Shown: positions 1 to 8,183 of the stretch, in pieces | How positions within the stretch are numbered: position 1 is the stretch's first letter | Layout of the letters: each line of letters starts with the position of its first letter | From: Lysobacter sp. | GTDB taxonomy: Bacteria; Pseudomonadota; Gammaproteobacteria; Xanthomonadales; Xanthomonadaceae | Direction: 5' to 3' | Length of the DNA stretch: 64,000 nt | Assembly: GCA_011526085.1 (NCBI GenBank) | Contig: WYBC01000035.1 | Span: forward strand, 1-64,000 | The notes under the pieces: model-generated | Database searches by the model: none | Told to the model about the DNA's origin: nothing | The model's input: the letters and a program-made list of their open reading frames with translations, nothing else | Made by a program: the position numbers and the translations under genes

Positions 1-1827
1 GGTCGCGGCATCCAGCACGCCGTCGCCGACCGCGACGCCGGAATCCGCGGTCTGCGCGACCTGCGCGTACGCGCGCGTCTCCTGCAGGCGGCCCATCGCG
101 TCGTAGAGGTAGTCGGTGCGTTCGGTCTTCGCTTCCTTGCCCATCGCCCAGGTCGTCATCTGGCCGACGTAAATTTGATCCGCAGGCGTGAGATTGCCGA
201 GGTAATAGGACGCTTCGGAGGCGAGACCGACATAACGGCGCATCGCGATGACCTGGCCGGCAGCCGCGGCACCGCCCTTCGCGGCGGTGCCATCGCCGTA
301 GAGATATTCGGTCACACCGCCTTCCGCATCCACGACGAACCGCAGCTTCACGCCCTGATAGACATAGCGCGTGGTCAGCGCGGTGGCGACGGACGGATTC
401 TGCCCGGCTGCGGCGCCATCGGGATCGACCGCGGAGTATCGCGTTTCCGAGGTGACGAGACCGGTATACCCCAGATAGGTCCGTTCGATGCGATTGCCGA
501 GCAGATCCCACTGCCGGGTCAGGTTGCCCGCGGTATTGAACTCGGAATCGACCTGCGACAGCAGCGTTGCGCCGCGCTGCACCTTGATCTGCACGACATT
601 GCCCGCGGTGTCGTAGCTGTAGGTGGTGACATCGGAGAGGCCGTCGACCTGCGGCAACACGATCTCGATCAACTCGTGGGTCGCGGCATCGAAACGATAG
701 ACCCAGTCGCGATCGGCAGGATCCGTGACCGTGACGGATTTCGGCCCCGTGGTTTCGTCGCCATACGTGTAGAACGTGGTCTGGCCGGCGCCGTCGGCAT
801 CGTTGTCGTTGAAGTCGCCGACCGTCGTGCGGACCACGCGGCCGTCTTCGTCGTAGCCGAAGCTCACCATCGTACCGTCGCTGTACATCACCGAAGCGAC
901 GCGCAGATCCTCCGCCGACTCGGAGACGTATTGATAGGTCGTCCGGAACAGCTTGCCGTCGTTCGCGCCGACGGACGACGTGCTCCACGCATCGTCGCCC
1001 GTCTGGGCCGACATCGTCGCGACCCGGTTCGCGACATCGAGATCGACGCCGCCACCTCCTGGCGTCAGATCGGTGGTCACCGAACCGAGGCGACCCACGA
1101 TGTCGTAGGCGTACCAGACCTGGCCGCGGACGATGCCGTTTTCCCGGGTGATCACGCCGGACAGGCGACCGCTGCCGTCGTAGGCGAAGAACAGGCCGTC
1201 GGCCGTGGCGTCAAGGCCGGAAACGACGCTGAACAGGCGCCCGGTATCGATGTTGTAATTCAGGTTGTAGCTGGCGCCGCTGCTGCCCTTGACGATCGAC
1301 ACGAGCCGGCCGCCGTTGCTGCCGGATGCGTCGTAGACCTCGCGGTCCATGGTCGCACCGTCGTACCAGGTCCACGTGGTGCCGGTCGCATCGGCCAGGA
1401 TGAGATCCTGCGCGCCATCGCCGACCATCGAGACGTAGGCGTTCCGGCCGGCATCCCAGGAAAACACCACTTCGCTGCCATCGGCGAGCGTGCGCGTCAC
1501 CGTGCTGCCGGATTGATTGAGGGTGCCGGTCAGGTTCGAGATGCGCCGCTCGAAAATGTTGAGCCAGCCGTCCTGCCCCACCTGCACCTGGCGGCCGCTC
1601 TCGGTCACCTGACCGCGGCTGTTGTAGGTCCGCACGAAACCGATCGGCAGCCCGCGGGTCAGGATCGACTCGTCGATGTCCTGCAGCACCAGATTGCCGG
1701 TCGCGAGGTTGACGTACTGGCGTTCGCCGCTCTGGCCGACACCGCCGGCACCGCCCGACGCGCCTCCCAACTGGGTCAGGGAGGAATTGAACGTGCCGAG
1801 ACCGGTACCGGTGAAGACAGCAACCAT
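1..1827 (-). CDS. Large RHS/YD-repeat protein, N-terminal part (C-terminus beyond the left edge)
   Basis: 609 codons are visible from an ATG at 1827 to the window edge without a stop, so the protein is partial. The N-terminus (MVAVFTGTGLGTFNSSL) is Ser/Thr/Gly-rich and is not a Sec signal peptide. It is followed by a block (VNLATGNLVLQ ... RTYNSRGQ) of the kind found at the start of big RHS proteins. YD-repeat units then recur: FFAYDGSGRL near residue 213, WYAYDIVGRL near 241, SFGYDEDGRV near 324, TYSYDTAGN near 404 and YLYDAMGRL near 576. Such repeats usually build a beta-cage that encloses a C-terminal toxin or domain, but that end is not visible here. The gene lies 168 bp downstream of the FliA-like sigma gene, on the same strand as the whole flagellar cluster. 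The family call is firm; any link to the cluster is inference. Confidence 0.85.
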   Translation of the reverse strand, partial: MVAVFTGTGLGTFNSSLTQLGGASGGAGGVGQSGERQYVNLATGNLVLQDIDESILTRGLPIGFVRTYNSRGQVTESGRQVQVGQDGWLNIFERRISNLTGTLNQSGSTVTRTLADGSEVVFSWDAGRNAYVSMVGDGAQDLILADATGTTWTWYDGATMDREVYDASGSNGGRLVSIVKGSSGASYNLNYNIDTGRLFSVVSGLDATADGLFFAYDGSGRLSGVITRENGIVRGQVWYAYDIVGRLGSVTTDLTPGGGGVDLDVANRVATMSAQTGDDAWSTSSVGANDGKLFRTTYQYVSESAEDLRVASVMYSDGTMVSFGYDEDGRVVRTTVGDFNDNDADGAGQTTFYTYGDETTGPKSVTVTDPADRDWVYRFDAATHELIEIVLPQVDGLSDVTTYSYDTAGNVVQIKVQRGATLLSQVDSEFNTAGNLTRQWDLLGNRIERTYLGYTGLVTSETRYSAVDPDGAAAGQNPSVATALTTRYVYQGVKLRFVVDAEGGVTEYLYGDGTAAKGGAAAAGQVIAMRRYVGLASEASYYLGNLTPADQIYVGQMTTWAMGKEAKTERTDYLYDAMGRLQETRAYAQVAQTADSGVAVGDGVLDAAT

Positions 1828-1884
1828 GGGGAACCCTTTGATCTGAAGATGGTGGTGGGCGTCGTACGCCCGAACATGAGTCAC

Positions 1885-1911
1885 TCATCCCGCTTGCGAG
1901 ACGAAGGTTTA
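1885..1911 (-). promoter_or_regulatory. Candidate sigma-28 (FliA-type) promoter of the RHS gene
   Basis: On the minus strand TAAA (1911-1908) is followed after exactly 15 bases by CGGGATGA (1892-1885). The enterobacterial sigma-28 consensus is TAAAGTTT-N11-GCCGATAA, so TAAA and the spacing agree and the -10 shares G, A, T and A. The site is about 58 bases upstream of the RHS start codon and directly downstream of the FliA-like gene. The match is partial, so this is a hypothesis. Confidence 0.33.
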
Positions 1912-1995
1912 GAGGGAAATGCGATCGACGCCTGCCTGCGTTCAGCATCGCTTCCGACGACCGTCGGGGCGATTGATGCCGACGATCGAACCCGC

Positions 1996-2679
1996 TCAGC
2001 GCAGTTCGCGAAGGGCGTGGCGCAGGCGTGTCAGTGCTTCGTGATGCAACTGGGACACGCGCCCTTTCGTGAGCTGCATGTCCTCGGCGATCGCGGTGAA
2101 CGGGATGTGCTCGAAGTAATGCGCGACGACGATCCGGCGCAGGCGTTCCGGCAGCCGGCTCACCGCCGCGGTCAGGCGGGAATCGATCTGGCTGCGCTTG
2201 ACGTAGGCATAGGCATCGTCGCCGCGGTCCACCGCGGCGTGATCCAGCAGGTAGCCGATGCCCAGCCCGATGATCGCCTCGACCACGCCGTCGAAGGGAT
2301 CGTCGTCGTTGCCGTGGAAATGCGACAGGCGCTCGGCATGGCGGGAGTCGTCGCTGGTCACGCCGCGTTCGCGCAGCAGCGCGCGCAGTCCGTTGAAGAC
2401 CGCGCCGCGCACCCGGGGCTTCGCGAACGCACGGAAATCGACACCGCGCTCCGGGTCGTACCGGGTCATCGCGTCGAGCATGCCGAGTTCCGCGTTCTGG
2501 ACGAAATCGTTGCAGTCGAGGCTGTAGACGGACACGCGGCGATAGACGTTGCGGCCGACCGCGGCCGCCCAGGGCATGTACAGATGGAACAGATGATCGC
2601 GCGCCGCGATGTCGGAACTGCGGCGATATCGCTGCCAGAGTTCCGTTTCGGCGACGGATTCGATCCCCTGCGACATCAT
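1996..2679 (-). CDS. fliA: FliA-like RNA polymerase sigma factor (sigma-28 family)
   Basis: 227 aa. Sigma region 2 is clear at about residues 25-95 (LYMPWAAAVGRNVYRR, then DCNDFVQNAELGMLDAMTRYD and FRAFAKPRVRGAV). Region 4 with its helix-turn-helix is at about 175-225 (LPERLRRIVVAHYFEHIPFT, then IAEDMQLTKGRVSQLHHEAL). The middle part, where region 3 should lie, is poorly recognisable and rich in His and Asp, so this is a divergent member. It follows fliP by 10 bp as the last gene of the export/basal-body run, unlike the usual flhF-flhG-fliA-chemotaxis context. It may be a dedicated sigma factor for late products of this cluster, such as the RHS gene next door. The start could be either of two adjacent ATGs (2679 or 2676). 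Confidence 0.82.
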   Translation of the reverse strand: MMSQGIESVAETELWQRYRRSSDIAARDHLFHLYMPWAAAVGRNVYRRVSVYSLDCNDFVQNAELGMLDAMTRYDPERGVDFRAFAKPRVRGAVFNGLRALLRERGVTSDDSRHAERLSHFHGNDDDPFDGVVEAIIGLGIGYLLDHAAVDRGDDAYAYVKRSQIDSRLTAAVSRLPERLRRIVVAHYFEHIPFTAIAEDMQLTKGRVSQLHHEALTRLRHALRELR

Positions 2680-2689
2680 GAACGGGCTC

Positions 2690-3466
2690 TCAGGTCCAGT
2701 AACTGCTCAGCAGCGCCCTGGACACCAGGACCCATCCGTCGATCAGCACGAACAGCAATATCTTCAGCGGCAGGCTGATCGTCGCCGGCGGCACCATGAT
2801 CATGCCCAGCGACATCAGGACCGCGCCGACGACCAGATCGATCATCAGGAACGGCAGGAAGATGACGAAGCCGATCTGGAACGCGGTCTTCAGCTCGCTG
2901 AGCAGGAAGGCCGGCGCCAGATGGCGCATGGCGATGTCGTCGATGGTCTTCGGCGCGGGCGCGCGCGCCATTTCCAGCACCGCGCGCAGGTCGGATTCGC
3001 GCGTCTGCCGGATCATGAACTGGCGCAGCGGCACCGAGCCGCGGTCCAGCGCTTCGCGGGTGTCGATCTGTTCGGCCATGTACGGGCCGATCGCGACCTT
3101 GTTCACCTCGTCGATCACCGGCGCCATCGTGAAATACGTCAGGCAGATCGACAGGGTGATGATGACGCTGTTCGGCGGCGTCTGCGGCAGGCCGAGGGCG
3201 TGGCGCAGCAGCGACAGCACGATCACGATCCGGGTGAACGCGGTCATGCCGATCAGCATCACCGGGATCAGCGACAGCAGCGACAGCGCGACGAAATTGC
3301 GCAGCACCGGCGAATAGTCCTGCTTCAGGACATTGCCGACGGTATCGACCGGGTCGGCGGCGATGGCCGCACCGGCGACGCCGACCAGGCAGGCCAGGGC
3401 CACGATCGCCAGGCGACGCAGCGCGGTGCGCGCGGCGGTCGCGGGCCGTGCGGCGTCAGCGGGCAT
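2690..3466 (-). CDS. fliP: Flagellar export gate protein FliP
   Basis: 258 aa, normal length. FliP forms the core of the inner-membrane type III export channel with FliQ and FliR. A cleavable signal-like segment (LAIVALACLVGVAGAAIAA) precedes the conserved FliP core: a first hydrophobic segment with LSLLSLIPVMLIGMTAFTRI, then HALGLPQTPPN, and a C-terminal pair of membrane helices with FQIGFVIFLPFLMIDLVV and SLGMIMVPPATISLPLKILLFVL. An upstream in-frame extension exists but lies inside fliO. The ATG at 3466 overlaps the end of fliO by 11 bp and gives the proper N-terminus. Confidence 0.95.
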   Translation of the reverse strand: MPADAARPATAARTALRRLAIVALACLVGVAGAAIAADPVDTVGNVLKQDYSPVLRNFVALSLLSLIPVMLIGMTAFTRIVIVLSLLRHALGLPQTPPNSVIITLSICLTYFTMAPVIDEVNKVAIGPYMAEQIDTREALDRGSVPLRQFMIRQTRESDLRAVLEMARAPAPKTIDDIAMRHLAPAFLLSELKTAFQIGFVIFLPFLMIDLVVGAVLMSLGMIMVPPATISLPLKILLFVLIDGWVLVSRALLSSYWT

Positions 3467-3992
3467 CGTCGTGCGCGCGGTCGTGCGCGCGGTCGTCGTG
3501 CATGGAGTCGTCGGGTGTCGCTGCAGCATCGTTTTCGATCTCTTCGACGGAAATGTGTGACGCCTGGATCTCCGGCACGGGAACCAGGGTGGTCTGCGCG
3601 GTCGACTCGACCAGCAGGTAACGGCGCTCGCCGTCGCGGATGCGATAGACCATCGTCTTGGCGCCGACGCGCAGCGCCTGTTCGACCTGCATCTGCGGAC
3701 GGCCGGCGGCGCGTGCGGGCGCGGCGACGATCCAGCGATCGAGCAGGCCACGTTTGCGCGCGAACTGCAGCGCCACCACCAGCAGCGCCAGCAGCAGGAT
3801 CGCGGCGAACACCGCGCCCCCGGCATCGGCGGCGAGACCACCGCCTTCGTCGCGGTACGGAATCGCCTGCTGCGCGGTCTCGGCGCGCGGCTGCGCCGGC
3901 ACCGGTGCGGGCGCCGTCGCCGGGATCGTTGCCGGCGTCGCGGTGGCGGGCGCTGCCGCCGTCGCCGGCGACGCCGATGCGGTCGTCGGCAT
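3456..3992 (-). CDS. fliO: Flagellar biosynthesis protein FliO
   Basis: 178 aa. FliO is a small bitopic membrane protein that assists FliP assembly. A long Ala/Pro/Thr-rich N-terminal stretch (residues 1-45) precedes one membrane helix (about 60-80, AVFAAILLLALLVVALQFA) and a cytoplasmic domain with the FliO pattern (MQVEQALRVGAKTMVYRIRDGERRYLLVES). The C-terminus is an odd acidic His/Asp/Arg-rich tail with repeated HDDRAH/HDRAH units. The start shares one base with the fliN stop (TGATG) and the end overlaps fliP. Confidence 0.88.
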   Translation of the reverse strand: MPTTASASPATAAAPATATPATIPATAPAPVPAQPRAETAQQAIPYRDEGGGLAADAGGAVFAAILLLALLVVALQFARKRGLLDRWIVAAPARAAGRPQMQVEQALRVGAKTMVYRIRDGERRYLLVESTAQTTLVPVPEIQASHISVEEIENDAAATPDDSMHDDRAHDRAHDDAR

Positions 3993-4294
3993 CAGGCCAC
4001 TTCGATGATGCGGACGCCGAAGTGATCGTCGACCGCCAGCAGTTCGCCGCGCGCGACCGGCTTGCCGTCCAGCATCAGCGTCAGCGGCGCTTCGAGCAGT
4101 TCGTTCATCTTGACCACGTCGCCCGCCGCGAGCGAGAACAGGCGCTCGACCGACATCGTGACCGTGCCGACCTGCGCGGTCATCGCCACCTGGACATGAC
4201 CGATCAGGCCGATGTCGCGGCTGAGCGTGGCGGTGCGCGACGCGGCATCGGCGTCGGCATCGAAGGCCGGGTCTTTCGCGAGATTGGTTTTCAT
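3992..4294 (-). CDS. fliN: Flagellar switch/C-ring protein FliN
   Basis: 100 aa. FliN forms the bottom of the C-ring and docks the export ATPase complex. The SpoA fold covers residues 25-100: LIGHVQVAMTAQVGTVTMSV, then LFSLAAGDVVKMNELLEAPL and LMLDGKPVARGELLAVDDHF, ending GVRIIEVA. These are the typical beta-strands and the V-x-RGE-x-x-x-V-D pattern of FliN. The ATG at 4294 overlaps the FliM-like gene by 4 bp (ATGA). A longer in-frame reading upstream lies inside that gene and is rejected. Confidence 0.92.
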   Translation of the reverse strand: MKTNLAKDPAFDADADAASRTATLSRDIGLIGHVQVAMTAQVGTVTMSVERLFSLAAGDVVKMNELLEAPLTLMLDGKPVARGELLAVDDHFGVRIIEVA

Positions 4295-5070
4295 TTCTGG
4301 GGATTCCTCTGGAGATGGGTTTTCACGACTTTCAGCGCGCGATGGCCGTCTTCCGCGACCAGCGTGCCGCGGAGGATCTCGCCGCCGTCGCCGGCCACGA
4401 GGCGCAGGCCCGCACCGATCGGGATCGAGGTCTTGATGACTTCGCCGGGCTGGAAGGACAACGAATCGGCGAGCGGCGCGGTGCCCAGATCGAGCACCGC
4501 GTCGAAGGTGGCGTCGATCGTCTTCACCGCGTCGCGCCGCGCGACCAGCGCCTCGCCCGGCGGCATCCGCACCGGCACCAGCGCCGCGCACAGCGCCGAG
4601 TCGAAGTGCAGTTCGAAACGGATCGTGCCGACCGAGATCTGCATGCCGATGGCACCGAAACGCGCGCCGATGTCGGCCGCGGCCGGCACGCCGGACACCG
4701 GCGCCAGCGCGGTCGGCGCATTCGCCGGAAAGCACGCGCGGGCCAGATCGGTCAGCGCGCGCAGGCCGATGCCCGCCGCCAGCCCGGAGGTGTCGGCGAC
4801 GGCGAGACCGGCGAGCCTGCAGCCGAGATGCTCGAAGGTCGCGCCGGCGACGCGCAGGCTCAGCGTCGCACCGGCATCGGCGAGCGCGTACCAGCGCACG
4901 TCGGCGGCCGCGATCTCGGAGCGCTGCGCCGTCAGCAGTTCGACCTCGATCGTCGGCCGCTGGGCGGCGGTGGCCCACTGCCCGATCCAGCGCTCGGCGC
5001 GCTCCAGCGCCAGCGCGCGCAGTGCTTCCATGCGCGAGGCGCTCTGCCAGCGGAAGGGCGTGACGCTCAT
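4291..5070 (-). CDS. fliM: FliM-like (SctQ-like) switch protein without the CheY-binding peptide
   Basis: 259 aa, against about 330 for ordinary FliM. The C-terminal SpoA domain is good (VKTIDATFDAVLDLGTAPLA, then FQPGEVIKTSIPIGAGLRLV and ALKVVKTHLQR). The central part is only loosely like the CheC-type FliM middle domain. The N-terminus starts MSVTPFRWQSASRMEALRAL, with no LSQDEIDALL-type peptide. In FliM that peptide binds phosphorylated CheY, so this protein should not respond to chemotaxis signals. In length and organisation it resembles injectisome SctQ/HrcQ proteins. It lies between flgE and fliN, sharing 1 bp and 4 bp with them. Naming it FliM is positional as well as by domain. Confidence 0.78.
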   Translation of the reverse strand: MSVTPFRWQSASRMEALRALALERAERWIGQWATAAQRPTIEVELLTAQRSEIAAADVRWYALADAGATLSLRVAGATFEHLGCRLAGLAVADTSGLAAGIGLRALTDLARACFPANAPTALAPVSGVPAAADIGARFGAIGMQISVGTIRFELHFDSALCAALVPVRMPPGEALVARRDAVKTIDATFDAVLDLGTAPLADSLSFQPGEVIKTSIPIGAGLRLVAGDGGEILRGTLVAEDGHRALKVVKTHLQRNPQK

Positions 5071-6245
5071 CAGCCGCCCCGAGTGCTGTTGTAGAGCTGT
5101 TCGAGCATTTCATTGCTGACGCTCATCACGCGCGAGCTGGCCTGGTAGCCGCGCTGGATGATGATCATGTCGGCGAACTCCTGGGTCAGGTCGACGTTCG
5201 ACATTTCCAGGCTGCCGCCAGCGATGCGGCCGAAGCCGCTCTGGGTCGGACGGCCGTAGTTGACGTCGGAAATGGTGGCGCCCGAGATCAGGCGGCCGCC
5301 GTCGAGGCTGAGCGAGGCTTCGTTCGGGAAGGTCGCCAGCGCGATCTGCGGGCCGTCGCGACGCTCGGAGGCCGAGTAGATCAGCTGGAGAACGCCGCGC
5401 TCGTTGAACTTGATTTCGGTCGCGCCCAGCACGCCGTGGCCGTCGACCACCCGCGAAGTGAGGTTGCTCGCCAGACCGCTGAGCGAGGTCATGCCGTCGA
5501 GCGCGCCGGGCGTGCCGAAGTTCATCGTGATCGCCTGGGTGGTGCCGCCCGCGACCGGCAGCGCGATGGCGACGGTGTTGAAGCCCGCCACCAGCGTGCC
5601 GCCGGCGTCGAAGCGCACTTCGCCGGTGCCGATCTGGGTGCCGGCATCGTTGGTGATGCGCACCAGGAAGCTGCCCGGGGTGACCGCGGAATTGCTGGTG
5701 AAGGTGGCGGTGAGATTGTGCGAACCGCCCTGCGCGTCGAACACGCGGATGTTGTTGACCGTGCTGGTCTGCACCGGACTGCCGGCGGCGACCGCGGCGA
5801 TGTTGCCGCTGATGCGCACGTCGGTGGTGGCGACGGCCGGGATCGAGCGGTAGTTGTCCAGATCGATCGGCGCGAGGTTGCCGGTCTGGTCGTAGGCCAT
5901 CACGCGATACCCGTTGACCGAGTCGACGAGAAAGCCGTCGTTGTCGAAACGGAACTGGCCGGCGCGGGTGTAGTGCAGATTGCCGGCGAGGTCGGTGAGG
6001 ATGAAGTAGCCGTCGCCCTCGATCGCCAGATCGGTGACGTTGCCGGTCTGGCGGATGTCGCCGGACTGCGTGCGCAGACCTTCACCCGAGATGCGGGTAC
6101 CGCGTCCGCCGCCGATGTTCGAGAAGAACGAATCGCTGCCGCGGAAACCGGGCGTATTCATGTTGGCGACGTTGTTGCTGACCGTGTTCAGGCTCCTCGA
6201 AAAGCTGAAGAGACCGGAAAGGCTGTTGAAAAGTGCTTGGAACAT
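5070..6245 (-). CDS. flgE: Flagellar hook protein FlgE
   Basis: 391 aa. The start MFQALFNSLSGLF runs into the rod/hook signature SNNVANMNTPGFRGSDSFF (residues 23-41). A FlgE/F/G core follows (DLAIEGDGYFIL; TRAGQFRFDNDGFLVD), then a mid domain rich in Thr/Ala, and the C-terminal coiled-coil signature SNVDLTQEFADMIIIQRGYQ with SRVMSVSNEMLEQL. The length fits a hook protein rather than FlgF or FlgG. The ATG at 6245 has GAGGAG 6 bases upstream. An in-frame extension to 6347 runs back into flgD and is rejected. It follows flgD by 19 bp, as in other flagellar operons. Confidence 0.94.
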   Translation of the reverse strand: MFQALFNSLSGLFSFSRSLNTVSNNVANMNTPGFRGSDSFFSNIGGGRGTRISGEGLRTQSGDIRQTGNVTDLAIEGDGYFILTDLAGNLHYTRAGQFRFDNDGFLVDSVNGYRVMAYDQTGNLAPIDLDNYRSIPAVATTDVRISGNIAAVAAGSPVQTSTVNNIRVFDAQGGSHNLTATFTSNSAVTPGSFLVRITNDAGTQIGTGEVRFDAGGTLVAGFNTVAIALPVAGGTTQAITMNFGTPGALDGMTSLSGLASNLTSRVVDGHGVLGATEIKFNERGVLQLIYSASERRDGPQIALATFPNEASLSLDGGRLISGATISDVNYGRPTQSGFGRIAGGSLEMSNVDLTQEFADMIIIQRGYQASSRVMSVSNEMLEQLYNSTRGG

Positions 6246-6264
6246 GGGTGTCTCCTCAAGGTGT

Positions 6265-6678
6265 TCAGGGTCTGACGAGCGTGACTTGGGACAGGCGGAT
6301 CGAGGTCCGGACATCGGTGCCGTTGGCGACGGTGAGCTGTGCGCCATCGGAGGTGAATCGCACGGCGGTGACCGTGCCGGTGAACGCGGTGGCCAGTCCG
6401 CTGACTTCCACCTGGCGATTGAGCAGCCCCACCGCCTGGGTGGTGGCGTTCATCGACAGCAGGTCCGTCGTGTTCTGGCTGGTCTGGCGGGATTGCTCCA
6501 GCGAGGTGAACTGCGCGAGCTGGGCGAGGAACTCGCGGTTGTCCACCGGTTCCAGCGGATCCTGGAACTGCAGCTGGGTCAGGAACAGGCGGATGAAATC
6601 CTCCTGATTGATGGTGTTGTTCTGGGTGGTGTTGGTGTCCTGGGCGTTCAGGACGCCACCGATGGCATCGACCGGCAT
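6265..6678 (-). CDS. flgD: Short hook-assembly scaffold protein FlgD
   Basis: 137 aa, well below the usual 220 or so. The N-terminal signature is textbook (DFIRLFLTQLQFQDPLEPVD, then NREFLAQLAQFTSLEQ, residues 27-63). What follows (VEVSGLATAFTGTVTAVRFT ... SIRLSQVTLVRP) matches only the Tudor-like beta part. The inserted FnIII/Ig domain of normal FlgD is missing, so the hook scaffold is minimal. It lies between the FliK-position gene (4 bp upstream) and flgE. Confidence 0.9.
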   Translation of the reverse strand: MPVDAIGGVLNAQDTNTTQNNTINQEDFIRLFLTQLQFQDPLEPVDNREFLAQLAQFTSLEQSRQTSQNTTDLLSMNATTQAVGLLNRQVEVSGLATAFTGTVTAVRFTSDGAQLTVANGTDVRTSIRLSQVTLVRP

Positions 6679-6682
6679 GCGC

Positions 6683-7735
6683 TTACTCCCGTGTCCTGTC
6701 GGAATCTGGATCGCTGGCGGGGTTGCGCCAGAATTCGTGGCCGTTGACCACCACGCGCTCCAGCGAAACGCCGTGTTCGCGCGCGAATTCGCGCAGGCCG
6801 TCGACGACGCGGCGGGTCTCGTCGCCGTCCATGCGGTAGTCGCGCAACAGCACCACCGGATCGTGGCCGTCGCGTTCGATCCACTTCATCCAGCGCGACA
6901 GCCATTCCGACACCACCGGTGTCGAAGCGGCACCGATCGTCGCCGCGCCGGGCGCCTCGACGCCGCGCGCGGTGATGCGCACCACGCCGGGCGCGAACAC
7001 CGCGTCGCCGGGTACGGCCGCGCCCGACGGCAGGGTTCCGTTCTGCGGACGACCCTGCGCATCGAAATACGGCAAGCCCCCATGCCCGGGCGACGACATC
7101 GCACCGGGCGTCGCGATCGGCACCACGCCGGGCGCGACCATGCCGGGCGCGCGCAGACTCTGATCGAGCCGGCCACCGGCGGCGAGACGCCACGGCAGCG
7201 ACACCACTTCGCGTTCGCCGTTCGGCCCGCGGACATGGCATTGCAGCATCTGCGTCACGGCATCCTGCGGATCGATCACGGCAGCGACGGCAACGGCCGG
7301 ATCGCCGGAAACGAGACCAGGCGGCGTCGGCGTGGCCGGCGCGAGATCATGCGATGCGGATTCGCCCGGCGCGGGTGCGAATGGCGCAGGCAACGCGGAC
7401 GCGGGCCGCGCGGTTTCGCCCGGCGCCAGCATCGGCGGATTCGCATGCGCGGCATCGCCAGGCAGGTCCCGCGGCAACAGCGCCAGCGCGGGATCGACCA
7501 TGCCCGGCGACAGCGACGCGTCGAGCATCCCCGGCGGCAAGGATGTCGCGAGCACGGCCTGTCCCGGATCGCCGTGCTGTCCGTCGGGACCGGATCGGCC
7601 ATCGGGCAGCGAGCCGGACTCCGCACCGGGATTCGACAGCGCCCATTCCAGGAACGAGGGTACGCCGGGCGGGGATTCCTGCGCCGCCGGACGCGGCGTC
7701 GGCGGCGAAGCGGTCTGATGCAAGCGATCAATCAT
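6683..7735 (-). CDS. FliK-position protein (possible hook-length control), low similarity
   Basis: 350 aa. The first 200 or so residues are rich in Pro, Gly, Ala and Ser and likely unstructured, as in FliK rulers. The C-terminus (WLSRWMKWIERDGHDPVVLL ... DGLREFAREHGVSLERVVVN) does not show the classic FliK C-terminal pattern that I would expect around LxPxxLGxVxV. The gene sits between fliJ (8-bp overlap) and flgD, the normal place of fliK. The assignment rests on position and composition only. The start at 7735 is chosen because the in-frame extension to 7942 would lie inside fliJ. Confidence 0.55.
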   Translation of the reverse strand: MIDRLHQTASPPTPRPAAQESPPGVPSFLEWALSNPGAESGSLPDGRSGPDGQHGDPGQAVLATSLPPGMLDASLSPGMVDPALALLPRDLPGDAAHANPPMLAPGETARPASALPAPFAPAPGESASHDLAPATPTPPGLVSGDPAVAVAAVIDPQDAVTQMLQCHVRGPNGEREVVSLPWRLAAGGRLDQSLRAPGMVAPGVVPIATPGAMSSPGHGGLPYFDAQGRPQNGTLPSGAAVPGDAVFAPGVVRITARGVEAPGAATIGAASTPVVSEWLSRWMKWIERDGHDPVVLLRDYRMDGDETRRVVDGLREFAREHGVSLERVVVNGHEFWRNPASDPDSDRTRE

Positions 7736-8183
7736 GGCGATTCTCCTGGGCACCGACCGCGATGAGCGAAGCCATCCGGTCGAACAGACGTTTTTCCTCG
7801 AGGTCGTTTTCCTGCAGGACCACGCGCTCGCAGCGGGTCTCGGCGACGCGGCTCCGCGAACGCGCCTGCAGATGCTCCGAAACCGCATCGTCGCGAACGC
7901 GATTGGCGTCATCGAGCGTGTCGGTGCGTGCGCGCACGTCATCGGCGGCGCGCTGCTCGAATTCGTCGACCGCGCGCAGCCACCCGAGATCCAGCGCCTG
8001 CGCGCCGAGCAGTTCGTCGCGACGGCTCCGGATGGCGTCGACCACCGACTGCGCTTCGTCGACCGCGGCGCGTGCTTCGAGCACGCGCGCGGACGCCTGC
8101 TGGCATTCGCGTTCGGCCAGCGCTTCCTGGAACGCGCGCCAGCGCACGAGGGTGCGGATCGCGGTGGATTGTTTCGCGCTCAT
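7728..8183 (-). CDS. fliJ: Flagellar export chaperone/stalk protein FliJ
   Basis: 151 aa, strongly alpha-helical and charged, predicted coiled coil over most of its length (EALAERECQQASARVLEARA; RDDAVSEHLQARSRSRVAET). This fits FliJ, the stalk that sits in the FliI hexamer and contacts FlhA. FliJ proteins have low sequence identity, so the call leans on length, composition and position directly after fliI (4-bp ATGA overlap). Confidence 0.8.
   Translation of the reverse strand: MSAKQSTAIRTLVRWRAFQEALAERECQQASARVLEARAAVDEAQSVVDAIRSRRDELLGAQALDLGWLRAVDEFEQRAADDVRARTDTLDDANRVRDDAVSEHLQARSRSRVAETRCERVVLQENDLEEKRLFDRMASLIAVGAQENRHD

Noticed and set aside
3456-3500. Tandem repeat at the fliO 3' end as a mobile or variable repeat
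   Set aside because: It is a short HDDRAH-type coding repeat within fliO, too small and too imperfect to call a separate element.
175-5119. Long plus-strand frames over the RHS gene, fliA and fliP-fliM
   Set aside because: They are shadows of the minus-strand genes with no homology pattern and no RBS.
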